Shown: positions 23,064 through 33,400 of the stretch, piece by piece
Numbering within the stretch: the stretch's first letter is position 1
Layout of the letters: the number at the start of each line of letters is the position of its first letter
Origin: Calycina herbarum
Lineage: Eukaryota > Ascomycota > Leotiomycetes > Helotiales > Pezizellaceae
Direction: 5' to 3'
Assembly (NCBI GenBank): GCA_001414485.1
Contig: LLEY01000006.1
Location: forward strand, 727,323 to 791,322
DNA length: 64,000 nucleotides
The notes under the pieces: model-generated
What the model saw: the letters and a program-made list of their open reading frames with translations, nothing else
Database searches by the model: none
What the model was told of the DNA's origin: nothing
Position numbers and translations under genes: made by a program

Positions 23064-23922
23064 TTTGGTGGGATTCCAGGTATTTAGGATAACTTAACGG
23101 GACTGCTGGATGAACGATTGACTAAACTTTGGAAGAATCGTTCGCTCGGGGTTTCAAACAATTCAAAATATTGGTTAGTTGAAGGTTGTAGAGAAAGAAC
23201 GGAGGGAAAGCTGTTTGTAATATTTGGAGCCAAAATTTAGGGTTTGTTTTGAGGGGGTTAGAACAATATTTCGGATTTGTATTTGCTTCTCCAGCTCTCG
23301 TTTTCCAGCTTGCTAGAGCGATTTCAAGCATATATCCCTAAACATCTGAAGCAAATTGAAATGAAGATTACACAAAGCTTCTAATCTACAACAATTCACA
23401 TGGTAAGAAATTCCTTGCACCCCTGAATTTGGGTTCGCTTCAACGACCCCTCTTTCCAGAACTTTCCATGCCTTTACCAATCGGCGGCAAGGCTGACAAG
23501 CACCCAAGTGCCACCTTAACAACCACAGAACAATCCCTTTCTCTGACTCACAGACCGCAGTCTGTAAGAATTTTTCCAATGATCATTTGAGTGATTGGTT
23601 TCTCTGCTTCCTTTTGAATCGTTTTGTTTGATAGCGGAAACAATCGAATAAACCAGCGCATATTGAGGGATGAGGCAATGAGGCTGAGCGAACTGCAGCA
23701 CCCCGCAACAAAGACCCTACCCATCCAGGTGGATATTACGTCTTTCTCCCAGTACTTGATTGCTAGCGCGACAAAGAGATAAGACATCCAGGTTCTTGGG
23801 TCATTTTCGGTTCTCACCTGAACCCCAGAATTTTTGGATCTCTGATTACCGCAACTGCATACACTCAGGCAGCGTCCGATCTAGTACCAGCCCAGGTTCA
23901 GAAGCTATTTGAAACAAGAGGC
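23064..23922. other. Intergenic, no supported gene
   Basis: Minus-strand frames at 23313-23817 contain odd Cys- and Trp-rich stretches but no recognisable domain or clear splice structure. Left uncalled. Confidence 0.45.
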
Positions 23923-24970
23923 ATGGCAAAGGACGAACCCCACGATGCGACGAAAGCATTGGAATTCAAGGAGAAGGGGAATAGGTGTTTTCAAAATGGG
24001 GATTATAAAGGTGCAGAGGCATGCTATACTCAAGCGTATGTCTCAATTTCAGTCTCAGTTTCCCCCAACATACCCTTCGTTATCCTAAGACATACTTCCA
24101 ATTCCTACATATATTTACTCTGATTTGATATGCTGATCAACACTGCAGAATAAACCACGACCCCACCAACCCAACATTCTACACCAACCGCGCAACCGCC
24201 CTCCTCAAACTCCACGACTTCGAGCCCGTAATTTCCGACTCCCTCCAAGCCATCTCCCTCCTCCCCGAAAATATGAAGGCCTACTACAACCTAGCGCAAG
24301 CCCAAATCGCTCTATCTCACCCCGGCGAAGCCCTCTCCTCTGCGAAGAAGGCCCATGAATTATGTGTGAAGGACGTGCACAGCGGGGGTAAGGGGGCAAG
24401 TAGTATCACCATGATTACAGAACTGGCTTTGAGATGTAAGAAGGAGGATTGGGAAAGACGGGAGAAGGCAAGGGAGAGGAATAGAGGGGGCCTGGAGGAG
24501 GAGCTTGTTAAGTTGCTTGAGAGGGAGTGGAGGAAGAAAGTGGACATTCTGGGTAGTGAGGGGAGGCAAAGCGAGAAGGACGATTTAGAGCGGGAATATA
24601 AGCAGAAGGTCGAGGAGCTGAGGAGTACGTTTGAGAGTGCTAAGTTGGGGGGTGAGGCGGAGAGGAGGAAGAAAGTTCCAGATTGGGTGGTTGACGATAT
24701 TACTTTTAGTGTTATGTTTGATCCTGTGGTGGTATGTTGCCCTTTTCCATTTCAGTTTTGATGTATGTGAAGGGACTGATGCTAACGCTGAAACAGACGA
24801 AGACAGGTCAATCATACGATCGCTCATCGATTATTGAACACCTCAAGCGAAGTTCTACCGATCCTCTTACCAGAGAACCTCTCAATGTTGAGGATTTACG
24901 ACCAAATCTTGCTCTAAGAGCTGCGTGCGAAGAATATCTGGAAAATAATGGGTGGGCTGTGGATTGGTGA
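23923..24970 (+). CDS. CHIP/STUB1-like TPR and U-box E3 ubiquitin ligase
   Basis: Exons are 23923-24035, 24149-24731 and 24797-24970 (289 residues), with GTATGT donors and phases that fit. Residues 10-125 hold TPR repeats: LEFKEKGNRCFQNGDYKGAE, then PTFYTNRATALLKL and MKAYYNLAQAQIAL. A charged coiled linker follows (about 135-220). The C-terminal U-box starts at VPDWVVDDITFSVMFDPVV and continues through SYDRSSIIEHL, DPLTREPL and PNLALRAACEEYL. This is the architecture and length of CHIP (about 300 residues), which binds Hsp70/Hsp90 tails through the TPRs and ubiquitinates their clients. The third splice falls inside the U-box and is required to build it. Cytosolic. Confidence 0.9.
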
Positions 24971-26326
24971 TTACTCGACCATGTCACCGATCACAAGTTA
25001 TGAGAAACTACGAGACGACTTGAAAGAAGAGAGCAAACTGGAGCAAGAGTGCTTGAAAGCATGAAAGAGATTTACAAACAGAAGTGGGTTTCATAAAGAG
25101 TGCTCTCTGGAGCAACGGGATGATGGAAGTTGACGGAAAGTTGTCTAGTTGAAGAGCGTTTCCTAGAGATTTGATGGTTGCATTGCAAGGCGTTAGCGTG
25201 TCGCTACTTTCAGATGGATATGGCATTTAGGTTTTTTTTCCTTCTTTTCTTTTTTTATATTGGCCAGAGTGTCTGGCGTTGGCGTTCCCCTCATTGAGGA
25301 GATGATGAAATTATGAATATATATCTCATTTGAGTTCTGAATAAATAAACTCAACCCTTTGTTGTGTGTGATAACTGAAATATGATCTGGGCAAGGCGAA
25401 CTTGGTCTGAGATCGAAAATGTTTCCAACTCGCATTTTTCCTTTGTACAATATACAAGGAAAAGACATACCACCTAAACCTAATGCCTTTGTACGTTTGC
25501 CTCTAAAGAAGAGCTTTTTTCTACTTTACCATTTAATCCTCAATCACTCTTACATCTTAACAACTCTTCTCTTTACATAGTAAATCACATTATTTTCAAT
25601 CGGTCGATCCTTCGTTTCATCACCCAACTTATTCGAAGATCCGTAGGAATCGTAATTGCATTCCTCCAGATGCTAGTCGTATCGACTTCTACATTCCTGC
25701 GTCGACTTTATCCAGCCTATCCCCCTCCATTCACAACATCCTCTTGGTCCTCATCTTCTTCATGCAGCTTCTTTTGCTGCTCCTTTTGAAACCCGAGTAA
25801 AGCGGACGTCTTTTAAGTCCTTGTAAAGAGTGGACTAATCTGCTATCTCTTTTACTTATTTATTCCACTTGTTGAATCTAATTTGATTTCGGTTGCTTTG
25901 GTTGTTCTGAATCGGAACTCGATAGTTGAAACGAGAGACTTGGGTTTCGCGAAGTGTTGGAATTGTTGTTGAGTTTGGAATTCCGGGGTTATGTTAAATC
26001 AAGGCAGATAATCTCCGTTGCTGTGGGAAAAAGTGCTGTCATTGTTTCTTTGTACAGTATACAAAGAAGACGTATACTACAAAGTGATACAAGGAATTAT
26101 TATTAGCTTGAGATTTTTTATGAAGAAGTGCTTTATTCTACTTTATATGAAGGGCCTTTTCAATATAAAGACAATGAGATTGTTTATATGTAACCCGAAT
26201 CCCGATTTTTCGCTCTTCGAGAAGATCCAAATAAACTTTGTTTTCATATTCATTTCTTGATCAATCTTACAATAAGTCTTGACGACTTTTCTCCTTGGTA
26301 TATTATATTACACTACAACTAACAGC
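24971..26326. other. Intergenic with a diverged duplicate of the next gene's 5' region
   Basis: The block around 25440-25710 resembles 26045-26375, which leads into the next gene. Both have CTTTGTACAnTATACAA, then GAAG-GCTTT-TTCTACTTTA, and later a CGAAGAT(C/T)CG stretch. No open coding frame remains in the first copy. It looks like the remnant of a tandem duplication. Confidence 0.4.
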
Positions 26327-26863
26327 ATGTCCATTCTTAATTCCATTCCCCAGCCCATCCGAAGATTCGGTAAAAACCGTTGTAAACAACTAATCGGGCA
26401 GCTCAACATCCTAGTCATATCCTCTAACCAGCTCCTACTCTACTGGGATGACTGGCTAGACGGCCACTTCGACATCGAAAGCGAGGAATCAAGAACCCGA
26501 TGGGAAATCGTCCATCCCATCCTCTTCTCCCTATTAAACTTTATCTTTAATCTTCGCCTCACCTACCTCTTCTTCGACTTCTGCACCACCTCAATCCTTG
26601 AATCGCTCGCCCTCCTCACCTTGAAGAGAATCCTAGAGTATGTATACGAGAAAACCTACCAGTTCCGCTCACGAACTGAAGTCCTTGAATTTCACCTCTG
26701 GCGACGTTTTAGTATCCCCCTCCTGCCACAATGGGAACCGCATGATTTCGCACTCCTTCCTACGTACATGCTTTTACTGGCGATTTGGATCCCTTATGCG
26801 TGTGAGACTTTGGGTGGGCAGATGGTGAGGGAGGAGTATGAGTGGAGATTTTTAAGGTGGTGA
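26327..26863 (+). CDS. Hypothetical membrane protein
   Basis: Read from the ATG at 26327 (MSILNSIPQPIRRFG), 178 residues in one exon. It has hydrophobic stretches near residues 25-40, 65-85 (ILFSLLNFIFNLRLTYLFF) and 145-160 (TYMLLLAIWIPYA), with an acidic Trp-rich loop between. I do not recognise the family. The stop at 26861-26863 may not be the true end. The last codons contain GTGAGT, a good splice donor, and the same frame continues after the stop as VVWVDFARVFIEDLPVGD. Either a terminal intron is missed or a nonsense mutation has shortened the protein. Confidence 0.55.
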   Translation: MSILNSIPQPIRRFGKNRCKQLIGQLNILVISSNQLLLYWDDWLDGHFDIESEESRTRWEIVHPILFSLLNFIFNLRLTYLFFDFCTTSILESLALLTLKRILEYVYEKTYQFRSRTEVLEFHLWRRFSIPLLPQWEPHDFALLPTYMLLLAIWIPYACETLGGQMVREEYEWRFLRW

Positions 26864-27347
26864 GTTGTTTGGGTTGATTTTGCGAGGGTTTTTATTGAGG
26901 ATTTGCCGGTTGGGGATCCTGAGTCGCCGTACTTGAGTGAGAGGTCTATGTATGTTTTGTTTTGTTTTGGGGGTCGGTGCTTAATAGGGCTTTGATTTGG
27001 TGGTATTATTGACGTGATCGGTATTTAGGTAGGTTGCTTTCTACTCGTAGGTAAGTGTGTTCTTACGTTTGATGAATAGAGAGATTATATATTTTATTGT
27101 TTATTATTTAAATGCTTGATTCTTTTCTGATATTGGATCTTTGTCTTGATAATCAAAACATGGGTTACGGGCCTTTTATCTTGCAGTGAACTTGGAGAGG
27201 GTTTGGCCTTGAACCTGGTGTGGCTGGTAGACTTTGAATTTGTCCCCGTGACAGCGCGTCTCGCCAAGAATCGATGTCGATCCTCGAGCAGTTCATTGAA
27301 GGAAGAACGCAAAACACCAATGTAGCAACCTCAGTTCAGCAGGCAAA
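26864..27347. other. Intergenic / possible 3' exon of the preceding gene and HRQ1 promoter
   Basis: The first about 130 bp remain in an open, protein-like frame continuing the upstream gene. The remainder is HRQ1 upstream sequence without another gene. Confidence 0.4.
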
Positions 27348-30300
27348 ATGCCACTTCACGCAGCTACAGTCTCCAATCGTATCGTGCGAAAGCGCAAACG
27401 AAAAGACCCCGAATCCAACGAATCCCCAAAAATCCCCTCCGAATCCACCCCTCAACCCGAAGACGCATCTGCTACCTCGAGTATCTCTACCCTCCCTACC
27501 AAAACCCACGATGGAGGCAAGAAGCTCAAACGAGTGACCAAACCAAAGAAAGCACCGCCTACCCTCTCCCGAGCCTCATCCACGTCCTCAAATCCAGTCA
27601 CCACTTCGATACCATGGCCTCCTTCCTTCGTGGCTCTCGAGAAAACACACCGAGCATTGAATCTAGTATTCACATTCTGCTCTACGCGCAAACATGTCAT
27701 CACCACCTTCGATACTATAAAAACGGCGGTAGAAGGGCATATCAAAAGGGAATTGGAAATCGAAGATGTGGCGAAGATAGTTGCTCTCAGACCTGGAGGA
27801 ATGAACCTCTCGTACGTGGATGAGGCGATGCTGACGATTGATGTTAAAGGCGCGGAGAGGGACGAGACATTTAAATCTAGGAAGAAAGATTGGTTCTCGC
27901 AGAACCCGGCGCCGGATGTTAGTGTGGGTGGTGTTACTGGGACTCGTGGTCTGGGCGAGGAAGAAGGGCAAGGGAAAGAGGTGTTGTATTTTGAATTCGT
28001 GGATGGGGATTTGAAGAGACAGGTTACGAGTAAGAAAACGGGGGAGGCGACGAAAGCTACGAGGAAATTAAGGGATGAGGAGTTGAAGATGCCGGTTTTT
28101 AGCCAGAAGCAGATGATGGGGCTTATTGAAAAGAGGAATACGAAGTTTGGGTATGCGGTTAATGCGTTTCTTAATCGTTGTGAGGCTGAGAACGAGGACC
28201 CTGAAGAGATGCTCAAGACGGAAGCAGAGGCTTTTATTCCTGTTCCTAGTCATTCGAGAAGTCAAACGCCCAAAACGGATTTCAGTATTCTACCAAAGAC
28301 TATTCCCAAGGAGAGAAAATCGGTGTCGGAAATTGTTGTAGAATTGAAGGAGAGTGAGTGGTATACTGGACAGATAGTTCCTGATGGACATCGAGTTTTT
28401 GATCCCCAAGAAGCTATATATGGGGATCTGAATTTTCAGCTCAGTCAGAATTTGGTTAATGCGCTTTATAACACGAAGAACATTACTCAATTCTACGCAC
28501 ACCAAGCGGAAGCAATCAATAACCTCCATAATGGCCATCATGTCATCGTAGCAACCTCCACCAGCTCAGGCAAATCTTTAATCTATCAAATTCCGGTGTT
28601 ACACGAACTTGAAAGAGATCACAACACGAGAGCAATGTACATATTCCCCACCAAAGCTCTGGCACAAGATCAACGAAGAAGTTTAAAAGAAATGATGCGC
28701 TTCATGACCGGCCTCGAAGAAACCATTGTCGAAACGTTCGATGGAGACACTGACATGAAAGATCGAAACCTCATCCGGGACGAAGGGCGAATAATCTTCA
28801 CGAACCCAGATATGTTACACATCACCATCCTTCCCCAGGAAGAAAAATGGCGTACCTTCCTCCAAAATCTCAAATATGTGGTCGTAGATGAAATCCACGT
28901 TTACAACGGACTTTTCGGCTCCCATGTGGCTTTTATCATGCGGAGATTGAGGAGGATATGTGCGGCGGTGGGGAATCGACATGTGAAATTCATTTCTTGT
29001 TCTGCTACTGTTGCGAATCCCGAGGAGCATTTCAAGACGATTTTTGGGATTGAGGATGTTAAGATGACGGATTTTGATGGGTCGCCTTCGGGGAGGAAGG
29101 AGTTTTTGTGTTGGAATACGCCCTTTAAAGATCCTGGAGACCCAACGAGTGGCAGAGGAGACACCATTGGAGAAGCAGCACGACTTTTCTGTCAATTGAT
29201 ATTGAGAGGTGTTCGTGTGATTGCTTTTTGCCGAGTCAGAAAAAGCTGTGAGGCTCTTGTTGGGGCGGTGAAGCAGGAGCTCGCCACTCTGGAACGGGCA
29301 GATTGTATGGCAAGGGTTATGGGGTATAGAGGAGGGTATACACCACAGGATCGAAGACGAATCGAGAGCGAGATGTTTGAGGGGAAACTTATGGGGATTG
29401 TGGCGACGACGGCTTTGGAACTTGGTGTTGATATTGGGTCTTTAGATGCGGTCATTACTGTTGGCTTCCCATACACGATTGCCAATTTGAGACAGCAAAG
29501 TGGACGAGCTGGGAGAAGAAATAAGGATTCCCTCTCGGTACTCATTGGGGATTGCTTTCCAACTGATCAACATTATATGCAAAACCCGGATGAGATATTC
29601 ACCAAACCAAATTCTCAGCTACAAGTCGATCTTCAGAACATGTTGGTACTGGAAGGGCACATCCAATGCGCCGCATTTGAGATGCCCATTCGTGCTGAGG
29701 AAGATGCCATTTACTTCCCCAAGAACCTTGCAGAGATCGCGGAAGAGCGAATGGTCAAGGACGATCTCGGATTTTACCACTGCAACGATCGGTTTCGACC
29801 CTACCCCTCAAAACTCGTCGCCATCCGCGACACAGAGGAAGACCACTTCGCGATCGTTGACATAACCCACAACCAAAACACCGTCCTTGAAGAACTCGAA
29901 GCCTCCCGTGCATTCTTCACCCTCTACGATGGCGGTATATTCCTCCACCAAGGCAACACCTACCTAGTGAAAGAATTTCTCCCCGACCGCAAAATCGCCA
30001 AAGTTGAGCGTGTGCGTGTAGACTGGACAACCCAACAGCGTGATTATACAGACGTCGACCCCATTGAAACAGAACTCATCTATCGAATCCCCAAATCCCT
30101 CTCTCGCGCTTTCTACGGGAAAATCAAGATCCAACAAAATGTCTACGGATTTTTTAAACTTGATAAGAAAAGAAGAATTTTGGACGCGGTACAAGTCGAT
30201 AATCCACCTATTATTTTACATACTAAAGGAATGTGGCTCGATGTACCCAAACTCGCACTCGAGATTCTAGAGGAGAAGCGGCTTAATATCGCAGGTGCTA

Positions 30301-30842
30301 TCCATGCCGCTGAACACGCAGTCCTAAGTCTCATGCCCAACTTTGTTATTTCTTCCCCCGGAGATGTGAGGACGGAATGTAAGCTCTCCCGGAAAGAATT
30401 CATGCAGAAGGAAAGTACTCGTAAACGGCCGGCGCGATTGACATTCTATGATGCAAAGGGGGGTGCAAGTGGAAGTGGGATTAGCACCAAAGCGTTCGAG
30501 TTCGTGGATTTGCTGTTGAAGCAGGCAGTTCGCAGGATTGAGGGCTGCAAATGTTGTGGTGAGGGCGAGGGCCCGGGTGGTTGGGGTGGCTGTTTGGAGT
30601 GTGTTGCTAGTGAAGGGTGTAAACATGGGAATGAGGTGCTTTGTAAAGTTGGTGGTGAGGTTATTTTGAGGGTGCTTTTGGGGATGGAGGTTGATGTTGA
30701 TAGTTTGCCAATGGGCGATGAGGGGCAGCTTGGGGCGGGGGAGACTGTGGTGCTGGCTGAGACTGTTGTGGGGAAGGGGAGGGGTGTTGTTGAGGTTAGG
30801 AGGGAGGAGGGGATGGTTGTTAAAGAAGAACCTATTGAATGA
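27348..30842 (+). CDS. HRQ1: RecQ-family-like ATP-dependent DNA helicase Hrq1
   Basis: Intronless, 1164 residues. The basic N-terminus (RIVRKRKRKD) is probably a nuclear signal. Helicase motifs: Walker A ATSTSSGKS (about 402-410), motif Ia IFPTKALAQDQ, Walker B VVDEIHVYNG (DEIH, about 514-517), motif III SCSATV, motif V TTALELGVDIG, motif VI RQQSGRAGRR. The C-terminal domain of DUF1998 type ends in a Cys cluster (CKCC, GGCLECVAS, GCKHGNEVLC), where Hrq1/MrfA proteins bind zinc. Hrq1 is a 3'-5' helicase related to human RECQ4. In yeasts it acts in DNA interstrand crosslink repair with the nuclease Pso2 and in telomere maintenance. All motifs are intact. The ATG lies just after a Gln/Thr-rich leader frame; the upstream in-frame codons look non-coding. 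Confidence 0.95.
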   Translation: MPLHAATVSNRIVRKRKRKDPESNESPKIPSESTPQPEDASATSSISTLPTKTHDGGKKLKRVTKPKKAPPTLSRASSTSSNPVTTSIPWPPSFVALEKTHRALNLVFTFCSTRKHVITTFDTIKTAVEGHIKRELEIEDVAKIVALRPGGMNLSYVDEAMLTIDVKGAERDETFKSRKKDWFSQNPAPDVSVGGVTGTRGLGEEEGQGKEVLYFEFVDGDLKRQVTSKKTGEATKATRKLRDEELKMPVFSQKQMMGLIEKRNTKFGYAVNAFLNRCEAENEDPEEMLKTEAEAFIPVPSHSRSQTPKTDFSILPKTIPKERKSVSEIVVELKESEWYTGQIVPDGHRVFDPQEAIYGDLNFQLSQNLVNALYNTKNITQFYAHQAEAINNLHNGHHVIVATSTSSGKSLIYQIPVLHELERDHNTRAMYIFPTKALAQDQRRSLKEMMRFMTGLEETIVETFDGDTDMKDRNLIRDEGRIIFTNPDMLHITILPQEEKWRTFLQNLKYVVVDEIHVYNGLFGSHVAFIMRRLRRICAAVGNRHVKFISCSATVANPEEHFKTIFGIEDVKMTDFDGSPSGRKEFLCWNTPFKDPGDPTSGRGDTIGEAARLFCQLILRGVRVIAFCRVRKSCEALVGAVKQELATLERADCMARVMGYRGGYTPQDRRRIESEMFEGKLMGIVATTALELGVDIGSLDAVITVGFPYTIANLRQQSGRAGRRNKDSLSVLIGDCFPTDQHYMQNPDEIFTKPNSQLQVDLQNMLVLEGHIQCAAFEMPIRAEEDAIYFPKNLAEIAEERMVKDDLGFYHCNDRFRPYPSKLVAIRDTEEDHFAIVDITHNQNTVLEELEASRAFFTLYDGGIFLHQGNTYLVKEFLPDRKIAKVERVRVDWTTQQRDYTDVDPIETELIYRIPKSLSRAFYGKIKIQQNVYGFFKLDKKRRILDAVQVDNPPIILHTKGMWLDVPKLALEILEEKRLNIAGAIHAAEHAVLSLMPNFVISSPGDVRTECKLSRKEFMQKESTRKRPARLTFYDAKGGASGSGISTKAFEFVDLLLKQAVRRIEGCKCCGEGEGPGGWGGCLECVASEGCKHGNEVLCKVGGEVILRVLLGMEVDVDSLPMGDEGQLGAGETVVLAETVVGKGRGVVEVRREEGMVVKEEPIE

Positions 30843-31200
30843 GTAGGGTGTCTTTGGGTGGTATGTCTGCCGTCATGAGGACCACGAGTTATGATTTTGT
30901 AGATTTTATGTAAAATTAGATGATTAGTTCTTCCATGTGCCCTGCATCATTGCTCATTTACTTATTTTTTAGAAAGTGGGTTCCTGATTCTAAAGATAGA
31001 AAACTAAATTCCGTTACAGTATGTCACTTTTAAGTCTGTTAGAGATTGTATCAGTACAATAAAAAAGCTTTTCCTTGCAACTGGGTTTCAATTATCTTGT
31101 TCTCAATTATCTTGTTCTCAATACAATCAATAAGGAAAAAAGTAACTATCAATACACTCCCAAATTAAATCCTCCCACAACTACAAAAGGTGAAAACAGA
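30843..31200. other. Intergenic between convergent genes
   Basis: AT-rich 3' flank of HRQ1 with a short direct repeat of TTATCTTGTTCTCAA near 31092-31121. No gene seen. Confidence 0.5.
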
Positions 31201-31408
31201 AAAGAAAAAAACCTGATGGATATCCAACTCCTTCGCCCTCTCGGGAGGTGAGCGAAATCCACCTATACAAAAAGAAAAAAACCTGATGGATATCCAACTC
31301 CTCCCCCCTCTCGGGAGGTGAGCGAAATCCACCTATAAAGAAAGGAAAAACATGATAGGAAATCCAACTCGATCCTCCCGCCGAAGGGTAAGCGAAATCC
31401 ACCACACA
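31201..31408. repeat. Three-copy minisatellite, about 70-bp unit
   Basis: Units start near 31201, 31271 and 31340. Each holds CTGATGGATATCCAACTC (third copy altered), CTCTCGGGAGGTGAGCGAAA and TCCACCTATA. Copies 1 and 2 are almost identical; copy 3 is diverged. It lies 220 bp downstream of the coiled-coil gene's stop, possibly in its 3' UTR. The rest up to 31627 has no gene. Confidence 0.8.
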
Positions 31409-31627
31409 AAAAATAAAAAATCAGAAATCTCCAACGCTACGTAATCAGACTCCCCCATACTAGCTTCTCAGACCAAAGACACATAGAACATTCCCCCGCC
31501 CAAGTTGGAAAAACAATAAGCTCCTCCGTGAGAACATTTGAGAACAAGAATAACGAAAAACAAGAAAACCTAAGAAATCCTCCGCCGTTGTAGAAATACA
31601 GTGATCCGCGTAACAATCCCCTTTCCC

Positions 31628-33175
31628 CTAAGCCACGTTCTCAAAACGGATTTTCAGGTAGATGCCACCTAAAGGGGTGAAAGCTGGGCGCACTCGAAGG
31701 TTGGAGAGCCAACAGAAAGGATTGAGACCGCAGATTGTGACATCAGGAGCTACGGAGAAGTTGTTTTTGCAGACCGGTGCGACAATCGATTCAAGGCGAG
31801 TAATGGCTGTGATAGACGGAGTGAGAGGTGATGGCATTTCGTCCGCTGTGCTGCCAAAGAACTGTGAATAGAGAGTGTACATAGCGAAGGAGAGAATTGC
31901 GAAAGCAAGGAAGCCGATAACAGTCTTTTGTGAGAACAGATTTTGAAACTTTCGGGCAGTTTGTTGGGTAATATTGACAACCGAGTTTGAGATTTTGGTG
32001 AAGGGGGTTACTCTAGGAGCTTCGATGTTCATAGCTGAGGCTTCGCTGGATGGAGCTTCGGAGACGCACATAATCGGGCTTTCGGTGAGTGTGATTTCAG
32101 AGGGAGGAGTGTCGACGACCTTCATAACCGAGTTTTCCTTGGGTTTGGTATCAGAGGGAGGAGTGTCGACGACCTTCGTAACCAAGTTTTCCTTGGGTTT
32201 GGTATCAGAGGGAGGAGTGTCGACGACCTTCGTAACCGAGTTTTCCTTGGGTTTGATATCAGAGGGAGGAGTATCGACGGTCATAACCAGGCTCTCGGTA
32301 AGTTTGATTTCGGAGGGAGGAGTGTCGACGACATTCATAACCAAGCTTTCGGTGAGTTTGGTTTCGCTGTCAACCCCCTTCAAGGACTCATATTCAGAAA
32401 TAATGAATTCCTCATAGTCCATTGGAGGATCGAGTTCAGGATTTTGAGAAGAAGGAGAAGACGTGCCGAGTTTCTTTCCTTTCGCCCCCATGCGATTCAT
32501 ATTTTCAAAGATGACCTCCATCGCCTCCTGAGTCATATTGTTTTCATTTACCAACGTCTGGGCAACTTCCTTCGCATTTTTGAAACGTCCCCAAGTATCT
32601 ACCCCGCTTGTGATCGAGTTGTTGAATCGCTTCGTAATTTTTTCGAGAGCCTGCTTTTTTTGGACTAAGGCACTGTTTGTTGTTCCATGAGCCCTCCTCT
32701 CATCCGCCAAAAGCTTTTCCAGGTCCATGATTCTACCCGCTGCATAGGAGCTGACGGGACCACTATTGCCAAAGTACTGGTTTTGGGACGGGTGGAAGGT
32801 TGATGTAGTGTGATTTCCGGCAGAAGAAACGAAGGGTGGCTGCGGGCCAAAGGCAAGGCTCTGCGCGGTTGGAGCAGCGAAGCTACTCTTTGGAATGCAT
32901 GGTGCTCCGTTAAAGGTGTTGGGAGCCGTTGCGACGCCGGTGGTAAATGCCGGTGGTGAAGTTGACGGCGTAGTACCATATATCTGGGCGTAAAGTGGTG
33001 TTGAGTTTAGGTACAGGTTTGTTGGGTTCTGCCTCATCGGTCGCCGATTTTGAGGGTAGTGTGGTTGTGGTTGGAAGGACAGACTTTGGGCAATGTCATT
33101 TGGTGCAGCCTGCATGGTGAATTGTGAAGGTGAAGATGAGGAGGATGCGATATTTTGCGAAGCCGAGCTGTCCAT
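31628..33175 (-). CDS. Coiled-coil membrane-anchored protein with 18-residue repeats
   Basis: Single exon, 515 residues from the ATG at 33175 (frame open to 33331; the start is chosen to match the paralogue at 5537). Order: Ser/Gln/Pro-rich disordered N-terminus (1-145); a charged helix with RAHGTTNSALVQKKQALEKI, W-G-R-F and N-E-N-N-M (about 150-230) matching the short paralogue; about six tandem copies of an 18-residue unit of the type VVDTPPSDTKPKENSVTK; a TM helix TVIGFLAFAILSFAMYTLY near residue 420; and an 80-residue tail with three Cys. I know no family for it. The single late TM suggests an organelle or plasma-membrane anchor with the coiled coil in the cytosol (inference). Confidence 0.75.
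   Translation of the reverse strand: MDSSASQNIASSSSSPSQFTMQAAPNDIAQSLSFQPQPHYPQNRRPMRQNPTNLYLNSTPLYAQIYGTTPSTSPPAFTTGVATAPNTFNGAPCIPKSSFAAPTAQSLAFGPQPPFVSSAGNHTTSTFHPSQNQYFGNSGPVSSYAAGRIMDLEKLLADERRAHGTTNSALVQKKQALEKITKRFNNSITSGVDTWGRFKNAKEVAQTLVNENNMTQEAMEVIFENMNRMGAKGKKLGTSSPSSQNPELDPPMDYEEFIISEYESLKGVDSETKLTESLVMNVVDTPPSEIKLTESLVMTVDTPPSDIKPKENSVTKVVDTPPSDTKPKENLVTKVVDTPPSDTKPKENSVMKVVDTPPSEITLTESPIMCVSEAPSSEASAMNIEAPRVTPFTKISNSVVNITQQTARKFQNLFSQKTVIGFLAFAILSFAMYTLYSQFFGSTADEMPSPLTPSITAITRLESIVAPVCKNNFSVAPDVTICGLNPFCWLSNLRVRPAFTPLGGIYLKIRFENVA
32095..32350. repeat. In-frame tandem repeat, 54-bp unit
   Basis: About five DNA copies of a 54-bp unit containing GGAGTGTCGACGAC and TTTTCCTTGGGTTTGG sit inside the coiled-coil gene. 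They encode its repeated TPPSDTKPKEN-type block. The central copies are nearly identical, the outer ones diverged, which suggests recent expansion by slippage or unequal exchange. Confidence 0.8.
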
Positions 33176-33289
33176 TTCGTGGGTATGAACGCGGTTGCAG
33201 AATCGTTGAGTGTTAGGTGAATTCGAGACAACTCGACCGCGCAGGGAGATGCAGATGTAAAGAAGATGGAGAAGAGAAGATGGAGAAGA

Positions 33290-33400
33290 AAGGAAGGAAA
33301 GGTCGGGATGCGCAGGTATTTGTACCTTCAACTAGCGTGATAGCATGACCTAAGCGAGGGTGGCTTGGCAGAATTTTCTTCGACTTCACCTTCACTTCAA
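33290..33400 (-). promoter_or_regulatory. Conserved 5' flank shared with the paralogue at 5.7 kb
   Basis: It holds AAGCGAGGGTGGCTTGGCAG and TTTTCTTCGACTTCACCTTC, matching 5640-5725 in position and orientation relative to the paralogous start codon. Confidence 0.5.

Noticed and set aside
27452..28216. 254-codon minus-strand frame inside HRQ1
   Set aside because: Antisense shadow of a strongly conserved helicase gene.
31201..31408. Possible CRISPR-like repeat pattern
   Set aside because: Tandem repeats without unique spacers, in a eukaryotic genome.
31974..32417. 147-codon plus-strand repetitive frame
   Set aside because: Antisense of the 54-bp coding repeats of the coiled-coil gene.
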